From an uncultured Prevotella sp. (GTDB lineage: Bacteria > Bacteroidota > Bacteroidia > Bacteroidales > Bacteroidaceae), in assembly GCA_900545525.1 (NCBI GenBank), contig UQZX01000005.1:1-64000 (forward strand): DNA of 64,000 nt. The letters are read 5' to 3'. The position numbers were made by a program, and so were the translations under genes. This document shows, piece by piece, positions 6,901 through 17,173 of the stretch; the stretch's first letter is position 1, and each line of letters starts with the position of its first letter. The notes beneath the pieces are model-generated. The model did not search any database, was not told the origin of the DNA, and saw only the letters and a list, made by a program, of their open reading frames with translations.

Positions 6901-9726
6901 TTAGTTCTTTGGCGTCATTATCAGTTCAAAGCTGTTGCCTTTCAGTACAACATCGTTTACAAAGCTGCGTATGTCGTCCGGTGTCACCTTCTCGAATGTC
7001 TCGATGTATCCGTTGTAGAAGTCGAGACCGAACTTATGATACTGCTTCAGCACACTTGCCCAATATCCGTTGTCGTCAAAGCCTTCGCGCGCCGACTTTA
7101 TGGCATACTTCTTAACCTTCTCCAGCTCATCGGCTGGCACTCCGTTTATACCGATTTCTTTCAGACGTCCGTTTATTATGTCAACACACTCCTTCTCATG
7201 CCCCGGCTCTATCGGGCAGTTCACCGGCATATTGAAATGCGGTTTGTCGTCACCGTTTATGTCGGCTACGACGGAACAGTGTGAGCGGATAGAATAAGCC
7301 CAGCCTTTCTCCTCACGTATCTCACGGCGATAGATATTAGACATTATATTTCCAAGAAGACGTGCCGTGACAGCAGTACGAGGGGTATATTCCACCTCCC
7401 CGTCACGATAAACATACACTATGCTCTGCGGTGTCTCCATTGCACGGCTGAACTCTACATGCGAAGGTTCTGTGGCAAGATGATATCCCACGTCTTTTGC
7501 CTTCTCCTTACGACCGGCAGAGGGCAATGAAGCAAGATACATCTCAACAAGAGGACGCAGCTTCTCCTCATCAAAGTTTCCTGCTATATAAAACGTAAAG
7601 TCTGAAGCATCGGCAAAGCGGTCGCGATAAATCCTTATTATATCATCATAGTCAACACTATTAAGTTCATCTGCGGTAATCTTGGCTGCCAGCGGATGAT
7701 GTGAATAAACATAGCGGAAAATAGAGTCAGCCATTTCCACCTTCGGGTTATTACTCTGGTTCTCTATTGAATTGCGCTTGGATGCAATAAGATTATCGAA
7801 CGCCTCGTCATCGCGGCTTATTGCTGTCATCTTAAGATGTATCAGCTGCATTGCAACGGCAAGGTCATCAGGAGTTGCCGAGGCATTAAGCCCCTCTTCC
7901 GTTAGTTCTACAAACGGAATGACGCTGACCTTTGTGCCCACAAGCAGTTTCTGCAACTCATCCTTCTTGTAACCTCCCCATGCACCGGCACTGATCACAT
8001 CATTAAGAACCTTCAACGACGCAGCACGTTCAGGAGTATAGTTCTGAGAATATCCACCGGGACTTGTGGCACTAATCCTTATATCGTTGGGCTTTACGGA
8101 CGAATGGCGCAGGTAAACCTTTATACCGTTACTGAGCGTCCACACTTTTGCATCGAAACGGTCGAGCATCTCTTCACTTACAATCTTTCCGGCATCAGGA
8201 TCTTGACTTAATATGGAACCATGAACATCACTGTCCACGTATGGTCCGACATCAGATGAACGCCCCTCATGGAACGCATCTATGATGTCCTGTCCCTGCG
8301 GCAGCGGTTCGTCCTTATCTACAGGGCAAAAAGCCGTAATCACAACGTTCCTGTCCGTCTTGCTTATATTGTCCGCCACATACCTGTTTGCCTCTGCAAG
8401 CGTCATGTCCTTCTCGACATTTCCTATAATATCCATATAGTCCTCTATCGAAGGCAACGGCTCGCCGTCTATGAAGTTACGTATATATTCCTGCGAGAAC
8501 TCATAGTTTGAACGGCTGTCACGGTTGGCATAATAGTCGTCTATCAGCGCACGCACTTTCTTTGCCGCACGGTCATACTCCGTCTGTGTGAAGCCATACT
8601 TGTGCAGGCGTGCCACCTCACGTGCCAGGACTCTTGCGGCACTTGCCATACTGTCGCGCTTAACAACGGCGCGGAGCGAGAAGGCATCCTTTGAACCGGC
8701 AACAGAAAAGCCCTCATCATGAACCGACACCGATGTGAACGGCGAGGTCTTGACACGCGAAATGTCTCCAAGACGTTCGTTGAACATCATCTTGACCACC
8801 GATTTTACATAGTCGTTGCGGAAGAAAGCCACAGTGGGCACATCACTGTCCGCAAGCCCTTCGTGCTTGAAATATACCGTAAGCAGGCGTGTACTCTGCT
8901 CAAGATCGCTCTCTACGGCACATATAATATCCTCATTGTCGGGCACATCATACTTATCAGGCACACCGGCACCCTTCGGTGTCTTTATCGGCGAAAAGAG
9001 TTTCTTTACCATCTTCTCCGTATAGTCGATGTCAACATTGCCCACAACCACTATTGCCTGATTTGCCGGATAATACCATTTGTGATAATATCGGCGCAAA
9101 TCATCATAGGCAAAGTTCCTGACAACGCTCATCAGTCCTATGGGCATGCGGTAACCATAGCGGCTTCCGGAGAATATCACAGGTGCACAACGCTCAAGCA
9201 TGCGGTATCCTGCACCGCTGCGCATGCGCCACTCACTCTCTATGACGCCGCGCTCCTTGTCTATTTCTGCATCCTCAAGCAACAAATCATGACTCCAGTC
9301 GTGCAATACAAGCAGACAAGAGTCGAGCGACGACTGATTGTCTGTCGGAACGTTACATATACGATAGACTGTCTCATCTGTGGATGTATACGCATTGAGG
9401 TCTGCGCCGAACTTCACTCCAAGTGTCTCCATGTATGAAATAACACTGTTTCCCGGAAAGTTTTTAGTACCGTTAAAACACATGTGTTCAAGAAAGTGTG
9501 CCAGTCCGCGCTGGCTTTCATCCTCATTAACGGAGCCTACTTTCTGCGCTATATAGAAGTCGGCACGGTTCTCGGGGCGGTTATTATACCTTATATAATA
9601 AGTAAGCCCGTTCTTCAGTTTTCCCACTCTCACGTTCGCATCGGTCCTTATGACCTGCGCCGATACCGCAAACGGCAACAGCACTGCAAACAAAACAACA
9701 AATACTTTTCTTAATCTCATTATCAT
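6901..9726 (-). CDS. M16-family (insulinase-like) zinc metallopeptidase
   Basis: This is a 941-residue secreted protein with a signal peptide (about 1-24, ending AVSAQ). The inverted zinc motif HFLEH is at residues 77-81 in the N-terminal M16 domain. The second half (from about residue 520) repeats the M16 fold without an HxxEH motif, as is normal for the paired inactive half. The length of about 940 residues matches periplasmic PqqL-like M16 peptidases of Bacteroidetes. The N-terminal block GLTYYIRYNNRPENRADFYI is also characteristic. It lies downstream of a DUF6850 barrel, a DUF4876 lipoprotein and a TonB receptor on the same strand, about 100 bp after the DUF6850 stop, so it may process a peptide imported by that receptor. 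That role is inference. Confidence 0.9.
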   Translation of the reverse strand: MIMRLRKVFVVLFAVLLPFAVSAQVIRTDANVRVGKLKNGLTYYIRYNNRPENRADFYIAQKVGSVNEDESQRGLAHFLEHMCFNGTKNFPGNSVISYMETLGVKFGADLNAYTSTDETVYRICNVPTDNQSSLDSCLLVLHDWSHDLLLEDAEIDKERGVIESEWRMRSGAGYRMLERCAPVIFSGSRYGYRMPIGLMSVVRNFAYDDLRRYYHKWYYPANQAIVVVGNVDIDYTEKMVKKLFSPIKTPKGAGVPDKYDVPDNEDIICAVESDLEQSTRLLTVYFKHEGLADSDVPTVAFFRNDYVKSVVKMMFNERLGDISRVKTSPFTSVSVHDEGFSVAGSKDAFSLRAVVKRDSMASAARVLAREVARLHKYGFTQTEYDRAAKKVRALIDDYYANRDSRSNYEFSQEYIRNFIDGEPLPSIEDYMDIIGNVEKDMTLAEANRYVADNISKTDRNVVITAFCPVDKDEPLPQGQDIIDAFHEGRSSDVGPYVDSDVHGSILSQDPDAGKIVSEEMLDRFDAKVWTLSNGIKVYLRHSSVKPNDIRISATSPGGYSQNYTPERAASLKVLNDVISAGAWGGYKKDELQKLLVGTKVSVIPFVELTEEGLNASATPDDLAVAMQLIHLKMTAISRDDEAFDNLIASKRNSIENQSNNPKVEMADSIFRYVYSHHPLAAKITADELNSVDYDDIIRIYRDRFADASDFTFYIAGNFDEEKLRPLVEMYLASLPSAGRKEKAKDVGYHLATEPSHVEFSRAMETPQSIVYVYRDGEVEYTPRTAVTARLLGNIMSNIYRREIREEKGWAYSIRSHCSVVADINGDDKPHFNMPVNCPIEPGHEKECVDIINGRLKEIGINGVPADELEKVKKYAIKSAREGFDDNGYWASVLKQYHKFGLDFYNGYIETFEKVTPDDIRSFVNDVVLKGNSFELIMTPKN

Positions 9727-9827
9727 TATTTTTTTAAGTTATCTCCTATTTTACATCATTTCGATGAATATTACAAACACCCCTGCCTCTCCTTTTCCAA
9801 AGAAGGGGACGCAGCACAGGCATTTCC

Positions 9828-11363
9828 TCAGAACACAAGTCCCGCACTTATGCAGAACACATTGCCTCTTTCAGATGCCGCATAACTGTCGTGCCTGTAA
9901 TACAAAGAAAGCTGCAACGCGTTGTTCCTGCTTACCGCATATCTGATATTATATTTTGCAGAATAAGAACGCCTTGCAGACGAGGCATACATGAAATCCG
10001 AATAAACCGTATCCAACAGTCCGCTTTCACTGCTTTCAGGATTTTCTACAGTCAAATGCGAAGATACCGGACGATATAGTGCCCATGACAATTCCGCCAT
10101 TCCATGCCAGCGCCGGCAATACAGGCTATACATCCTGACGCTGTGTTCCATATTCCAGTTGTTTATAAGCCACTCCCTTTGCGGTTCGGCATATATCTGG
10201 CAACGGTGAGAATACCCTAACAACGGTTCGTATGACAACACTACATTTCCAAACTTATGCTCTATAAGCCCCCTCAACGACACCATATAGGCGTTGTCGG
10301 CATACATCTCTACCGCTCCTATCTGAGGATAAACGGACGACGCTGCATCACCGAAAAGATTTTCAGTGCCATGACGCCGGTATATCTCACTTTCCAAAGT
10401 TGCTCCCCACGATGTCCGTCCGACATGCCTATAGCCTAACCCGGCTTCAAGACTGTTATGCCAGATGCTGTTAAGGGGAAGCTTGTTCATGTCGTCAAGA
10501 ACCGTTTCAAGCGTCATGCGCTGCAGATGCAGGGAGGCTAATATGCCGTTGCCTTTCTCCGGAGTGACATTTACCTGCACCCCATATTGCTCCCCGTCAT
10601 AATGCGTTGTAAAGCCGTTGCCGCGGAACCTCACATAGTCCGTGCCGAGACCCGTAAGATGATATACCGTTGTCTGTCCAAGCTCGCTCATAAAATCGAT
10701 GTCTCCCGTCTGCTTGTATTTCATAAAGTCGCCGCCAACGGCAATAACATACCGCCCGGCAATCCTATATGCCACACCGGCAGACAAATCAAGGCGCCCT
10801 GTAATATTACGCGGTCTTGGGTCCACATCCCTGTAATGATGTCCGGCAGTATAACCGAGCATGGCACCCCATGCCAGTCTTCCGTTATACGAAGAATAAC
10901 CTCCCAGGAACCTGTATATCTCATTGTCCATGTCGCCGCCAACGGCATCTGCCGTGATATAAGGATACACAAGTTCCGCATCAGCCACCTCGTTCCAAAC
11001 AGGCGAGTGCCTTTTCCCTGCCGTATACTCACCTTCGCCCCACAATGTAGCATTATTATGCTTTATATACGAACCGACATTGAAAGACATCGCATCACTG
11101 CCTTTGCCGTACATGCTGCACACGGCATCACTTTTATTATCTAACGCATATCCGACATTGACAACGGTATAGCTGTAAGCCTGCATAAACTGCTTCAATG
11201 CAGGATTGTCATAGACCGATTTTCCTATATCCGTCATCCGGCTGTCGTGGCGTTCAACACGCTCGAGCACGCCGAGCGTATCCGTACGTTGCGCAACGGC
11301 ATGTTCCGCCGCAAGCAACAGAGCCATACAGGATATTATGTATGATGTCCTCATGCCCTTCAC
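9828..11363 (-). CDS. DUF6850-type outer membrane beta-barrel protein
   Basis: The protein has 511 residues. It has a signal peptide (about 1-25, ending AVAQ) and many alternating amphipathic strands rich in Tyr and Gly, and it ends in Phe (VFCISAGLVF), typical of outer membrane barrels. I assign it to the DUF6850 family from its size and its place next to a DUF4876 protein and a TonB receptor. Its ATG overlaps the stop of the DUF4876 gene by four bases (ATGA), which implies translational coupling. Its role is probably with the neighbouring receptor in the outer membrane; no substrate can be read from the sequence. Confidence 0.7.
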   Translation of the reverse strand: MKGMRTSYIISCMALLLAAEHAVAQRTDTLGVLERVERHDSRMTDIGKSVYDNPALKQFMQAYSYTVVNVGYALDNKSDAVCSMYGKGSDAMSFNVGSYIKHNNATLWGEGEYTAGKRHSPVWNEVADAELVYPYITADAVGGDMDNEIYRFLGGYSSYNGRLAWGAMLGYTAGHHYRDVDPRPRNITGRLDLSAGVAYRIAGRYVIAVGGDFMKYKQTGDIDFMSELGQTTVYHLTGLGTDYVRFRGNGFTTHYDGEQYGVQVNVTPEKGNGILASLHLQRMTLETVLDDMNKLPLNSIWHNSLEAGLGYRHVGRTSWGATLESEIYRRHGTENLFGDAASSVYPQIGAVEMYADNAYMVSLRGLIEHKFGNVVLSYEPLLGYSHRCQIYAEPQREWLINNWNMEHSVRMYSLYCRRWHGMAELSWALYRPVSSHLTVENPESSESGLLDTVYSDFMYASSARRSYSAKYNIRYAVSRNNALQLSLYYRHDSYAASERGNVFCISAGLVF

Positions 11364-12646
11364 TGTTTTACTACGGGTGTCACACCGTCATACGTAACTG
11401 TCGTGCACTTGCTTCCGCCTGCATCCATAGCCGTGCCCTGCCTTTCTATTTCAGAGGGAATACAGTCGGGGTTGAAGTCCTCGGTGCTGTTGTTTGTATC
11501 TTTCAACACCGGATGCCCCTTGTCGTCGAGATAAAGCATCTTGCGCCTTACACTGCGGAAAAACCTCGTCTTGTCCTTGTCTATCTTGCCGCAATGTGTC
11601 CACCCCATATCGAGGGAGGGGGCACACAAGTTCCACACATAGTCTGACGCCACGCTGCAGTTGACAATATCGACCACCCACTCATTTGGCATCATATATG
11701 CCGACTGTGACATCGGGAACGTACCAGCCTCAAGCACCATGGTATAGTTGTATGTATACCGGTAGTCTTTCAGATAGGTTTCCTTTGCCACCGGTATGCG
11801 TGCAATGCCGTAAGCCTTAAAGCCCCTGTTGTGAAGCATCCAGAATGACTGGGTGTAACAATACCATTTGTCAAGGTTGGGCACGTCGGGATTGTCAATA
11901 TCAGGATGTGCCGGCGAGTTTGAATCATCATACCATTCAAAGTCGGCACCCGACAAATCGAACGAGTTTGGGTTTGCCACGCGGTGGTCTATTGCCACAT
12001 CGGCAAGCATAAAATACTCTCCGGGCTGCACAGGGTGTTCCCTTCCGTTGCCCGGAACAGTATACAGAGCCTGCACGGTTACAGCCTTGTCCATAACGCC
12101 AGGTTCATAAATGTATTTCTGTGTGGTCAGGAACTTTGTCTCAAACAGCGTTATTCCGTCGGCATAGACCACATGACCGGTATTGTTGTAAAGCTTCACA
12201 TAGTCGTCACCATAATATGAGTTGCCCGACGACTGCAATGTTCCGGCAAAGAACACCTCGGATATTATCAGGTCGTCATTCTGTATATTGTGATGTGCCT
12301 TCATCTTCACCAACGTATTGTCTGCCGTAATCTGCACAGACTGTACAAACGCCCTTACCTCAGACACGGCACCGTTGGGCAGCAGTGCCTCGGCTGTATA
12401 TGTCACATCATACAGTCCGGTCATCAGCTTTATGCCGTCTGCCGAAGCGAATGCCGCCGTACGCTCCGTAGATATATTCTTAAAAACGTATGTCTCATTG
12501 CTCAGTCCGGCATTCCGCACGTCATCGGGCAGGTCTACAACAACCTCCACGCCGCACAAGGGGATGCTGCTTTTCAGCTCATCATCGCAGCTGCACACAA
12601 GCATTGCCACGACAACAATTACAAAGTATCTAATGCTTCTTCTCAT
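11360..12646 (-). CDS. DUF4876 surface or periplasmic lipoprotein
   Basis: This 428-residue protein has a lipoprotein signal peptide (MRRSIRYFVIVVVAMLVCSC, lipidated Cys20). The N-terminal part resembles an Ig-like/carboxypeptidase-regulatory fold. The central block (DDLIISEVFFAGTLQSSGNSYYGDDYVKLYN, about 125-155) resembles a lamin-tail-like LTD core and matches DUF4876 as I know it. It sits 24 bp after the TonB receptor stop and overlaps DUF6850 by 4 bp, so the three are co-transcribed. It is probably the surface-exposed partner of the receptor, by analogy with SusD-like proteins, but it is not a SusD homologue. The ligand is unknown. Confidence 0.75.
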   Translation of the reverse strand: MRRSIRYFVIVVVAMLVCSCDDELKSSIPLCGVEVVVDLPDDVRNAGLSNETYVFKNISTERTAAFASADGIKLMTGLYDVTYTAEALLPNGAVSEVRAFVQSVQITADNTLVKMKAHHNIQNDDLIISEVFFAGTLQSSGNSYYGDDYVKLYNNTGHVVYADGITLFETKFLTTQKYIYEPGVMDKAVTVQALYTVPGNGREHPVQPGEYFMLADVAIDHRVANPNSFDLSGADFEWYDDSNSPAHPDIDNPDVPNLDKWYCYTQSFWMLHNRGFKAYGIARIPVAKETYLKDYRYTYNYTMVLEAGTFPMSQSAYMMPNEWVVDIVNCSVASDYVWNLCAPSLDMGWTHCGKIDKDKTRFFRSVRRKMLYLDDKGHPVLKDTNNSTEDFNPDCIPSEIERQGTAMDAGGSKCTTVTYDGVTPVVKQ

Positions 12647-12670
12647 AACATATTTATATTTTATTGTTCA

Positions 12671-15253
12671 TCATATCCTTACATTAAGCTCCATGCCAAA
12701 ATACGGACTGCTCGACCGCCGTACGGTAAGCCCGTTGCTCATATAGTCGGGCAGGTGGTCTATGATACGGTTTACAAACACGGCAAGCTTCATATAGCGC
12801 CCTATCGTCTTCGTGGCTTTAAGGTTTACGTATATTGCCGCCGGTATGCGCTGCGGACGGTAGACATCACCATTGTAAGTCTTGACAAGATATCCCAATA
12901 AATAATTACCCGCAACAGACTCATCGCTGTAATCATGGAGTTTTCCATCGGCAACGTCCATGTACTGAGCCGGAACACCGTCCTGCCACAAGCGCGTGGT
13001 CTTGACATACCACATACACTGCACCGTGGTGGTGAAGATAAGTCCCCAACGTGGCACCTGCGTGTCAAACATAAAATTGGTGTTGAGCTGCTCGTTCACT
13101 CTCCCGTCATCGGTATCATAAAGTCCTACATACCTGTTGCTCACGACAATATTGTCAACGACGTCGCCCACAGTAGAGTAAAGCATCTGCGAATTGCTGT
13201 ATGTTGAGCGGAACCATGCGCCCGTTACGGTGAGCGCAGTACGCAGGGCTTTCCACCTCACCGTGCTTATCTGCAACTCCACGCCCTCCTTTTTCAGCCT
13301 GCTCCCGTTAGTAACACGGCTGTATCCCCTCAACACCCGCTCTACGGTATACGGAAGTGAGGCTATGTCGGGCGGTGCCGTAAGCGACGGCGCATCTATC
13401 GCCGAGGCATCATACTTGTTGTATTCGTATGGTGCATACACGGTTGAATAGCGGAAGCCGTCGGTAAGGTTCTCATTGAAATATGTTACGGACATTGTGT
13501 TTCCCGCAAGCTCCATACCAAGACGGAACTCCAGTTTATGGTTGCGGGCGGGACGGATGCCATAGTTGGCGGCATCGTTTATATATGTCCGCAGGTTCAC
13601 GCGACTCAGCTCCTTGGGGCGGTTAATGTCATAATAGCCAAGCTGTACAATGTCATCATAGTGGCACTGAGGATACAAATAGTCTATTGTCGGCATCTTT
13701 GTTGTCATGCCATATCCCCCTGCCACAAGTATCTTTAAGCCGTTGCTTCCGCCTATCGCGGGGAAATGCCACACGGCGTTGACACGCGGGTCGGCGAAAA
13801 CACGGCGGCTCATGTCATAACGGCTACCGAGAGAGGGCATGGTGACGGCACGCACGCCAGCCTGAAGTTCTATCCTGTTGCCCGAGAATGCGGCGGACAT
13901 GTTTTCTTCCATATAGGCAGAAAGCACCTGAAGCCCCGGGATGTCCTTATATGCACGGGGACGTGTTGTCCACGATGCACTCAGCGGACGCGTAAGATCG
14001 TAGACCTGACCGCGTCCGTAGTTCTTAGAGAATGTCCATTCGAAGCCTGCTTTATAGCTGTTTTTCACCTTATTAATATAACAGGTGCCGTTGGCTTTGA
14101 GCTTCATAAAGACATTCAACGGTTTGCCGTCGCAAAGATAGTCGGCTATATATTCGCCGAGAAGATACTGCCCGTCGTGCACGCCGGAGTACATTGTCGT
14201 CGGGGCAACCGATGCACGCTGAGGAGCAACCTGCTTATGGCGTTCAAGCCGGTCTGCCTGATAGCTCACGGAAGTGTTAAGGCTCAGGCTGGACAACCAC
14301 TCCGTATCCCTCATCCCAAGGTTCAGTTCGTTTGTAAATGCAAAGCGGTTGTATGACGACTTATATTCGTTGAGCTTGTTATACGACAGGTCCGGATCAG
14401 TCTTATAGTCGTCAAACGAACCCGTATAGTCAAGTCCTGCATTCCATGTCATAAGCATACGGCTCATGCTTATCCGCCTGTTCATACGCGCGGATAAGGT
14501 AAGCCGCTTGTAGTTCTCAAGGCTGTTGCGGGGATCTGTCTTTGAGTCGAGATAGCTGAGGTCAAGGTTTATAATTGTCGCCCGTGGCAGCGCAAATCCT
14601 TTTCCGATGCTGAACAGCTTGCTATATTCATCGGTCTTGAAACGTGCCGTCAGCGGTGTTTCCCGCTTTATGCGCCTTATGTTTACCATTCCGCTTGTAA
14701 GATTTCCATATTCCACGGAGGGTATTCCCCTGACAATCTCCACACTCTCGATGTTATCCGTCGGTATTGTGCGCATGTCCACGCCGCGGTTAGTCATGTC
14801 TCTTGAGTATTCGGGCGAGGTTACATCGCTTGCGGCATTTGGTATTCCCTGCATGTTTGCATCGCCGTTTATAGGTGCGCCGTCGACAAGGAACAGGGTT
14901 CCGAGCGATGATATGTTGTAGTCGGCATTGGAGGTCTTCGTCCCCGTGGCGCCAAGCGTGCCGGTTTCGCGCAGCGAAATGGAGTTTACGGCTCCCATGC
15001 CAGGGTCTTTGGATATGTTGCCGGGCAGCAGTTCGAGCAGGTCCGTGAAACTTGTCGGCTGAAGATGTTCCATTGCCGAACGGCTGATACGCGAGCTGCT
15101 TGTCATTCCGCCCGCCTCCCGCGCCGTGACAATTACCTCTTTCAACGTATCTCCTACAATGGTGCCGGCATTTTTCTCTTGCCTTTTCTGTGCCTGTGCT
15201 TCAAGTACCGATACGGCACAGATGACTATTGCAATACTTATCCTTACTGACAT
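12671..15253 (-). CDS. TonB-dependent outer membrane receptor
   Basis: The protein has 860 residues. It has a signal peptide (about 1-21, ending EAQA), then a TonB-box-like stretch (DTLKEVIVTAREAG). The plug domain spans about 55-170, including GTLFLVDGAPINGDANMQG and IESVEIVRGIPSVEYGN. The barrel follows and ends MELNVRI. It lacks the long N-terminal carboxypeptidase-like domain of SusC proteins, so it looks more like a siderophore, metal or peptide receptor than a glycan importer. It heads an operon with DUF4876, DUF6850 and an M16 peptidase. A consensus promoter lies 35 bp upstream, back to back with the promoter of the divergent secreted-protein gene. Confidence 0.9.
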   Translation of the reverse strand: MSVRISIAIVICAVSVLEAQAQKRQEKNAGTIVGDTLKEVIVTAREAGGMTSSSRISRSAMEHLQPTSFTDLLELLPGNISKDPGMGAVNSISLRETGTLGATGTKTSNADYNISSLGTLFLVDGAPINGDANMQGIPNAASDVTSPEYSRDMTNRGVDMRTIPTDNIESVEIVRGIPSVEYGNLTSGMVNIRRIKRETPLTARFKTDEYSKLFSIGKGFALPRATIINLDLSYLDSKTDPRNSLENYKRLTLSARMNRRISMSRMLMTWNAGLDYTGSFDDYKTDPDLSYNKLNEYKSSYNRFAFTNELNLGMRDTEWLSSLSLNTSVSYQADRLERHKQVAPQRASVAPTTMYSGVHDGQYLLGEYIADYLCDGKPLNVFMKLKANGTCYINKVKNSYKAGFEWTFSKNYGRGQVYDLTRPLSASWTTRPRAYKDIPGLQVLSAYMEENMSAAFSGNRIELQAGVRAVTMPSLGSRYDMSRRVFADPRVNAVWHFPAIGGSNGLKILVAGGYGMTTKMPTIDYLYPQCHYDDIVQLGYYDINRPKELSRVNLRTYINDAANYGIRPARNHKLEFRLGMELAGNTMSVTYFNENLTDGFRYSTVYAPYEYNKYDASAIDAPSLTAPPDIASLPYTVERVLRGYSRVTNGSRLKKEGVELQISTVRWKALRTALTVTGAWFRSTYSNSQMLYSTVGDVVDNIVVSNRYVGLYDTDDGRVNEQLNTNFMFDTQVPRWGLIFTTTVQCMWYVKTTRLWQDGVPAQYMDVADGKLHDYSDESVAGNYLLGYLVKTYNGDVYRPQRIPAAIYVNLKATKTIGRYMKLAVFVNRIIDHLPDYMSNGLTVRRSSSPYFGMELNVRI

Positions 15254-15287
15254 AAATGCTATATGCTGTTTTTTGTAAAATGGTGTG

Positions 15288-15318
15288 CAAAAATATGAAA
15301 AACATTTATCACGAACAA
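15288..15318 (-). promoter_or_regulatory. Promoter of the TonB receptor operon
   Basis: On the minus strand TTG (15316-15318) lies 20 nt upstream of TATTTTTG (15288-15295), an exact TAnnTTTG box. It sits 35 bp before the receptor start. Confidence 0.65.
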
Positions 15319-15396
15319 TGTTCTATTAGTGGCTGACATGCGAAATACCCACTAATGATGATGTTGTGTATCAGGCAGTTTACCGACAATTAAGTA

Positions 15397-15427
15397 TTGC
15401 CGTACCCGACTTATAGCTATAACTTTG
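15397..15427 (+). promoter_or_regulatory. Promoter of the secreted-protein/FMN-binding operon
   Basis: TTG (15397-15399), 20 nt, then TAACTTTG (15420-15427). Transcription would begin near 15434, about 27 nt before the ATG at 15461. It is divergent from the TonB receptor promoter about 100 bp away, so one regulator could control both. Confidence 0.7.
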
Positions 15428-15460
15428 CAGCCGACAAATCATTAAACTTTTAAACAAATT

Positions 15461-17134
15461 ATGAAAAAGATTTTTACATTATTGTCTGTATTTCTCATGG
15501 CAACGGGTATCAATGCCGGGGAAATAGACTACCAGTTCAACTGGGGTACGTCGATTGAAGGCAATGTCAGTCAGGCTGCCAACGTGATAGGCGTTAAGAA
15601 GGCGTCGGACGGGAACTACTTTGTATCGTTGGTCTGGGGCGGAACGACGGCTGCTGGAAAGACCATATCGTGGGGAGGACAGAACCTGCAGGACGCAAGC
15701 GGTGCCGACATAGAGGGCGCAGACTACAGCAGCGGCAACAGCTATACGCCAAACCTGCTGTTTGCCAAGACCGACAATACGACAGGAAACCCTATATGGA
15801 AGGTGTATACAAACTTCGGATATGTGAACAACAGCAACTGTTCTTTTACATCTACAGCTGACGGCGGTGCAATATTACTGGTATCAGTACAACAGTCGGA
15901 GGGTGCAGACTATCGTCTTGCAAATATTGTAGGCTCCGACGGAACTGTGACTTATCTCCAGCACACCGATGCAGACAAGTGGTCATACCGTTCGGTACTG
16001 ATAAAGATTGATGCCGACGGCAAGGTGGTATGGACACGGACAATAAATGCACTTGACGAGACAAAGGAGGGAAAGGGCGCATCGACACCGTTCTATACAT
16101 ACGACATCGTGACAGGAACAGACAACAGGATTTATGTGTCGGGGCGCATGTGCACGACTGTCTATTTTCCCGGAAAGAACGGAAGGCTCGTTGCCAAAGA
16201 CGCCATATACAACGACGGTTGGACGGGAGACTCGCAGGTGGCATGCGGCAATGGCTTCATAGCCGAGTTTTCAGAGGACGGATATATAAACAACGTGATG
16301 ACATTTGCCGGCGAGGACTATAAGTATACACAGATACAGCAAATGGTAATAGACGGCACAACGATGTATGCCGCGGGCGTGGCAAAGAAGTCTTCTACAG
16401 GCATCATGCCTACACTGAGCGTCATCGACCTGAAAGACAACTCTTTGAAGGTTTATAAGGAATATGCGGTGGCTGCTAACAGCGGCGGCAAACAGAACTT
16501 TAGAGTCTACAGCCTGTCACTTGCAGACGGCAGCCTCTACATGACAGGAAATCTTGCAGGCAGCATGACCGACAACAACATTACGCTTACGGCTGTAGGA
16601 ACGGCTGCGACACTCGACGGATTTATTGCAAGACTTGACACTGAAGGCAACCTGCTCGCCGCAAAGAACTACGGAACGCTGAACACCGGCATAATGGGTA
16701 CGGCGGAAGTTAACGGAGGTATCGTTGCATTGGCTTATCAGATGACAGGTGCAGGTGCCGTTGCCTTGGCATACGACAAGGCACTGAGCAGCGAGCTTTC
16801 ACGAACAACGCTTATGACAAGCGGGACAACGGCAACAGCATCTGCCCCGCTCTTCGACGGCGAGAACATTGTTGTACTTGCACGGGGAGCAAAGGCGGCA
16901 TCGGCATTCTACGGAACAACCGAAGTCAAGCCCGCCCTTAAACAGAGTTTCGGTGTTCTCCTTGGCTCATGGAAGGTTACGGGCAACGTTTCATCGGGCA
17001 TCAATGCCGTAAGCGCTGATTTCAGCAACGGCAGTGAGACATACAGCATAAACGGAATAAGAATGACGGACCGGAGAAATACAGGCAACGGCATATTGAT
17101 TTCAAACGGCAAGAAAACAATCGTCAGGAAATAA
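15461..17134 (+). CDS. Large secreted protein, propeller-like, with T9SS-like C-terminal sorting segment
   Basis: This 557-residue protein has a signal peptide (MKKIFTLLSVFLMATGINAG). The body has repeated blocks such as NYFVSLVWGG, GKVVWTRTINA, NRIYVSGRM and GSLYMTGNLAG. They resemble the short beta-sheet blades of SBBP/beta-propeller repeats. The last 40 residues (YSINGIRMTDRRNTGNGILI, ending KKTIVRK) resemble the type A C-terminal sorting domain of type IX secretion as found in Prevotella, so surface or extracellular location is likely. An FMN-binding protein gene follows 39 bp downstream in the same direction. No enzymatic motif is visible. Its divergent arrangement with the TonB receptor operon suggests a shared function, possibly ligand capture. 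Confidence 0.65.
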   Translation: MKKIFTLLSVFLMATGINAGEIDYQFNWGTSIEGNVSQAANVIGVKKASDGNYFVSLVWGGTTAAGKTISWGGQNLQDASGADIEGADYSSGNSYTPNLLFAKTDNTTGNPIWKVYTNFGYVNNSNCSFTSTADGGAILLVSVQQSEGADYRLANIVGSDGTVTYLQHTDADKWSYRSVLIKIDADGKVVWTRTINALDETKEGKGASTPFYTYDIVTGTDNRIYVSGRMCTTVYFPGKNGRLVAKDAIYNDGWTGDSQVACGNGFIAEFSEDGYINNVMTFAGEDYKYTQIQQMVIDGTTMYAAGVAKKSSTGIMPTLSVIDLKDNSLKVYKEYAVAANSGGKQNFRVYSLSLADGSLYMTGNLAGSMTDNNITLTAVGTAATLDGFIARLDTEGNLLAAKNYGTLNTGIMGTAEVNGGIVALAYQMTGAGAVALAYDKALSSELSRTTLMTSGTTATASAPLFDGENIVVLARGAKAASAFYGTTEVKPALKQSFGVLLGSWKVTGNVSSGINAVSADFSNGSETYSINGIRMTDRRNTGNGILISNGKKTIVRK

Positions 17135-17173
17135 CTCCTGCATATAGTACTCTTAAAACAAGTATTCGGAAAG

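Noticed and set aside
8719..9438. 239-codon + strand ORF
   Set aside because: It is antisense within the M16 protease gene and has no domain of its own.
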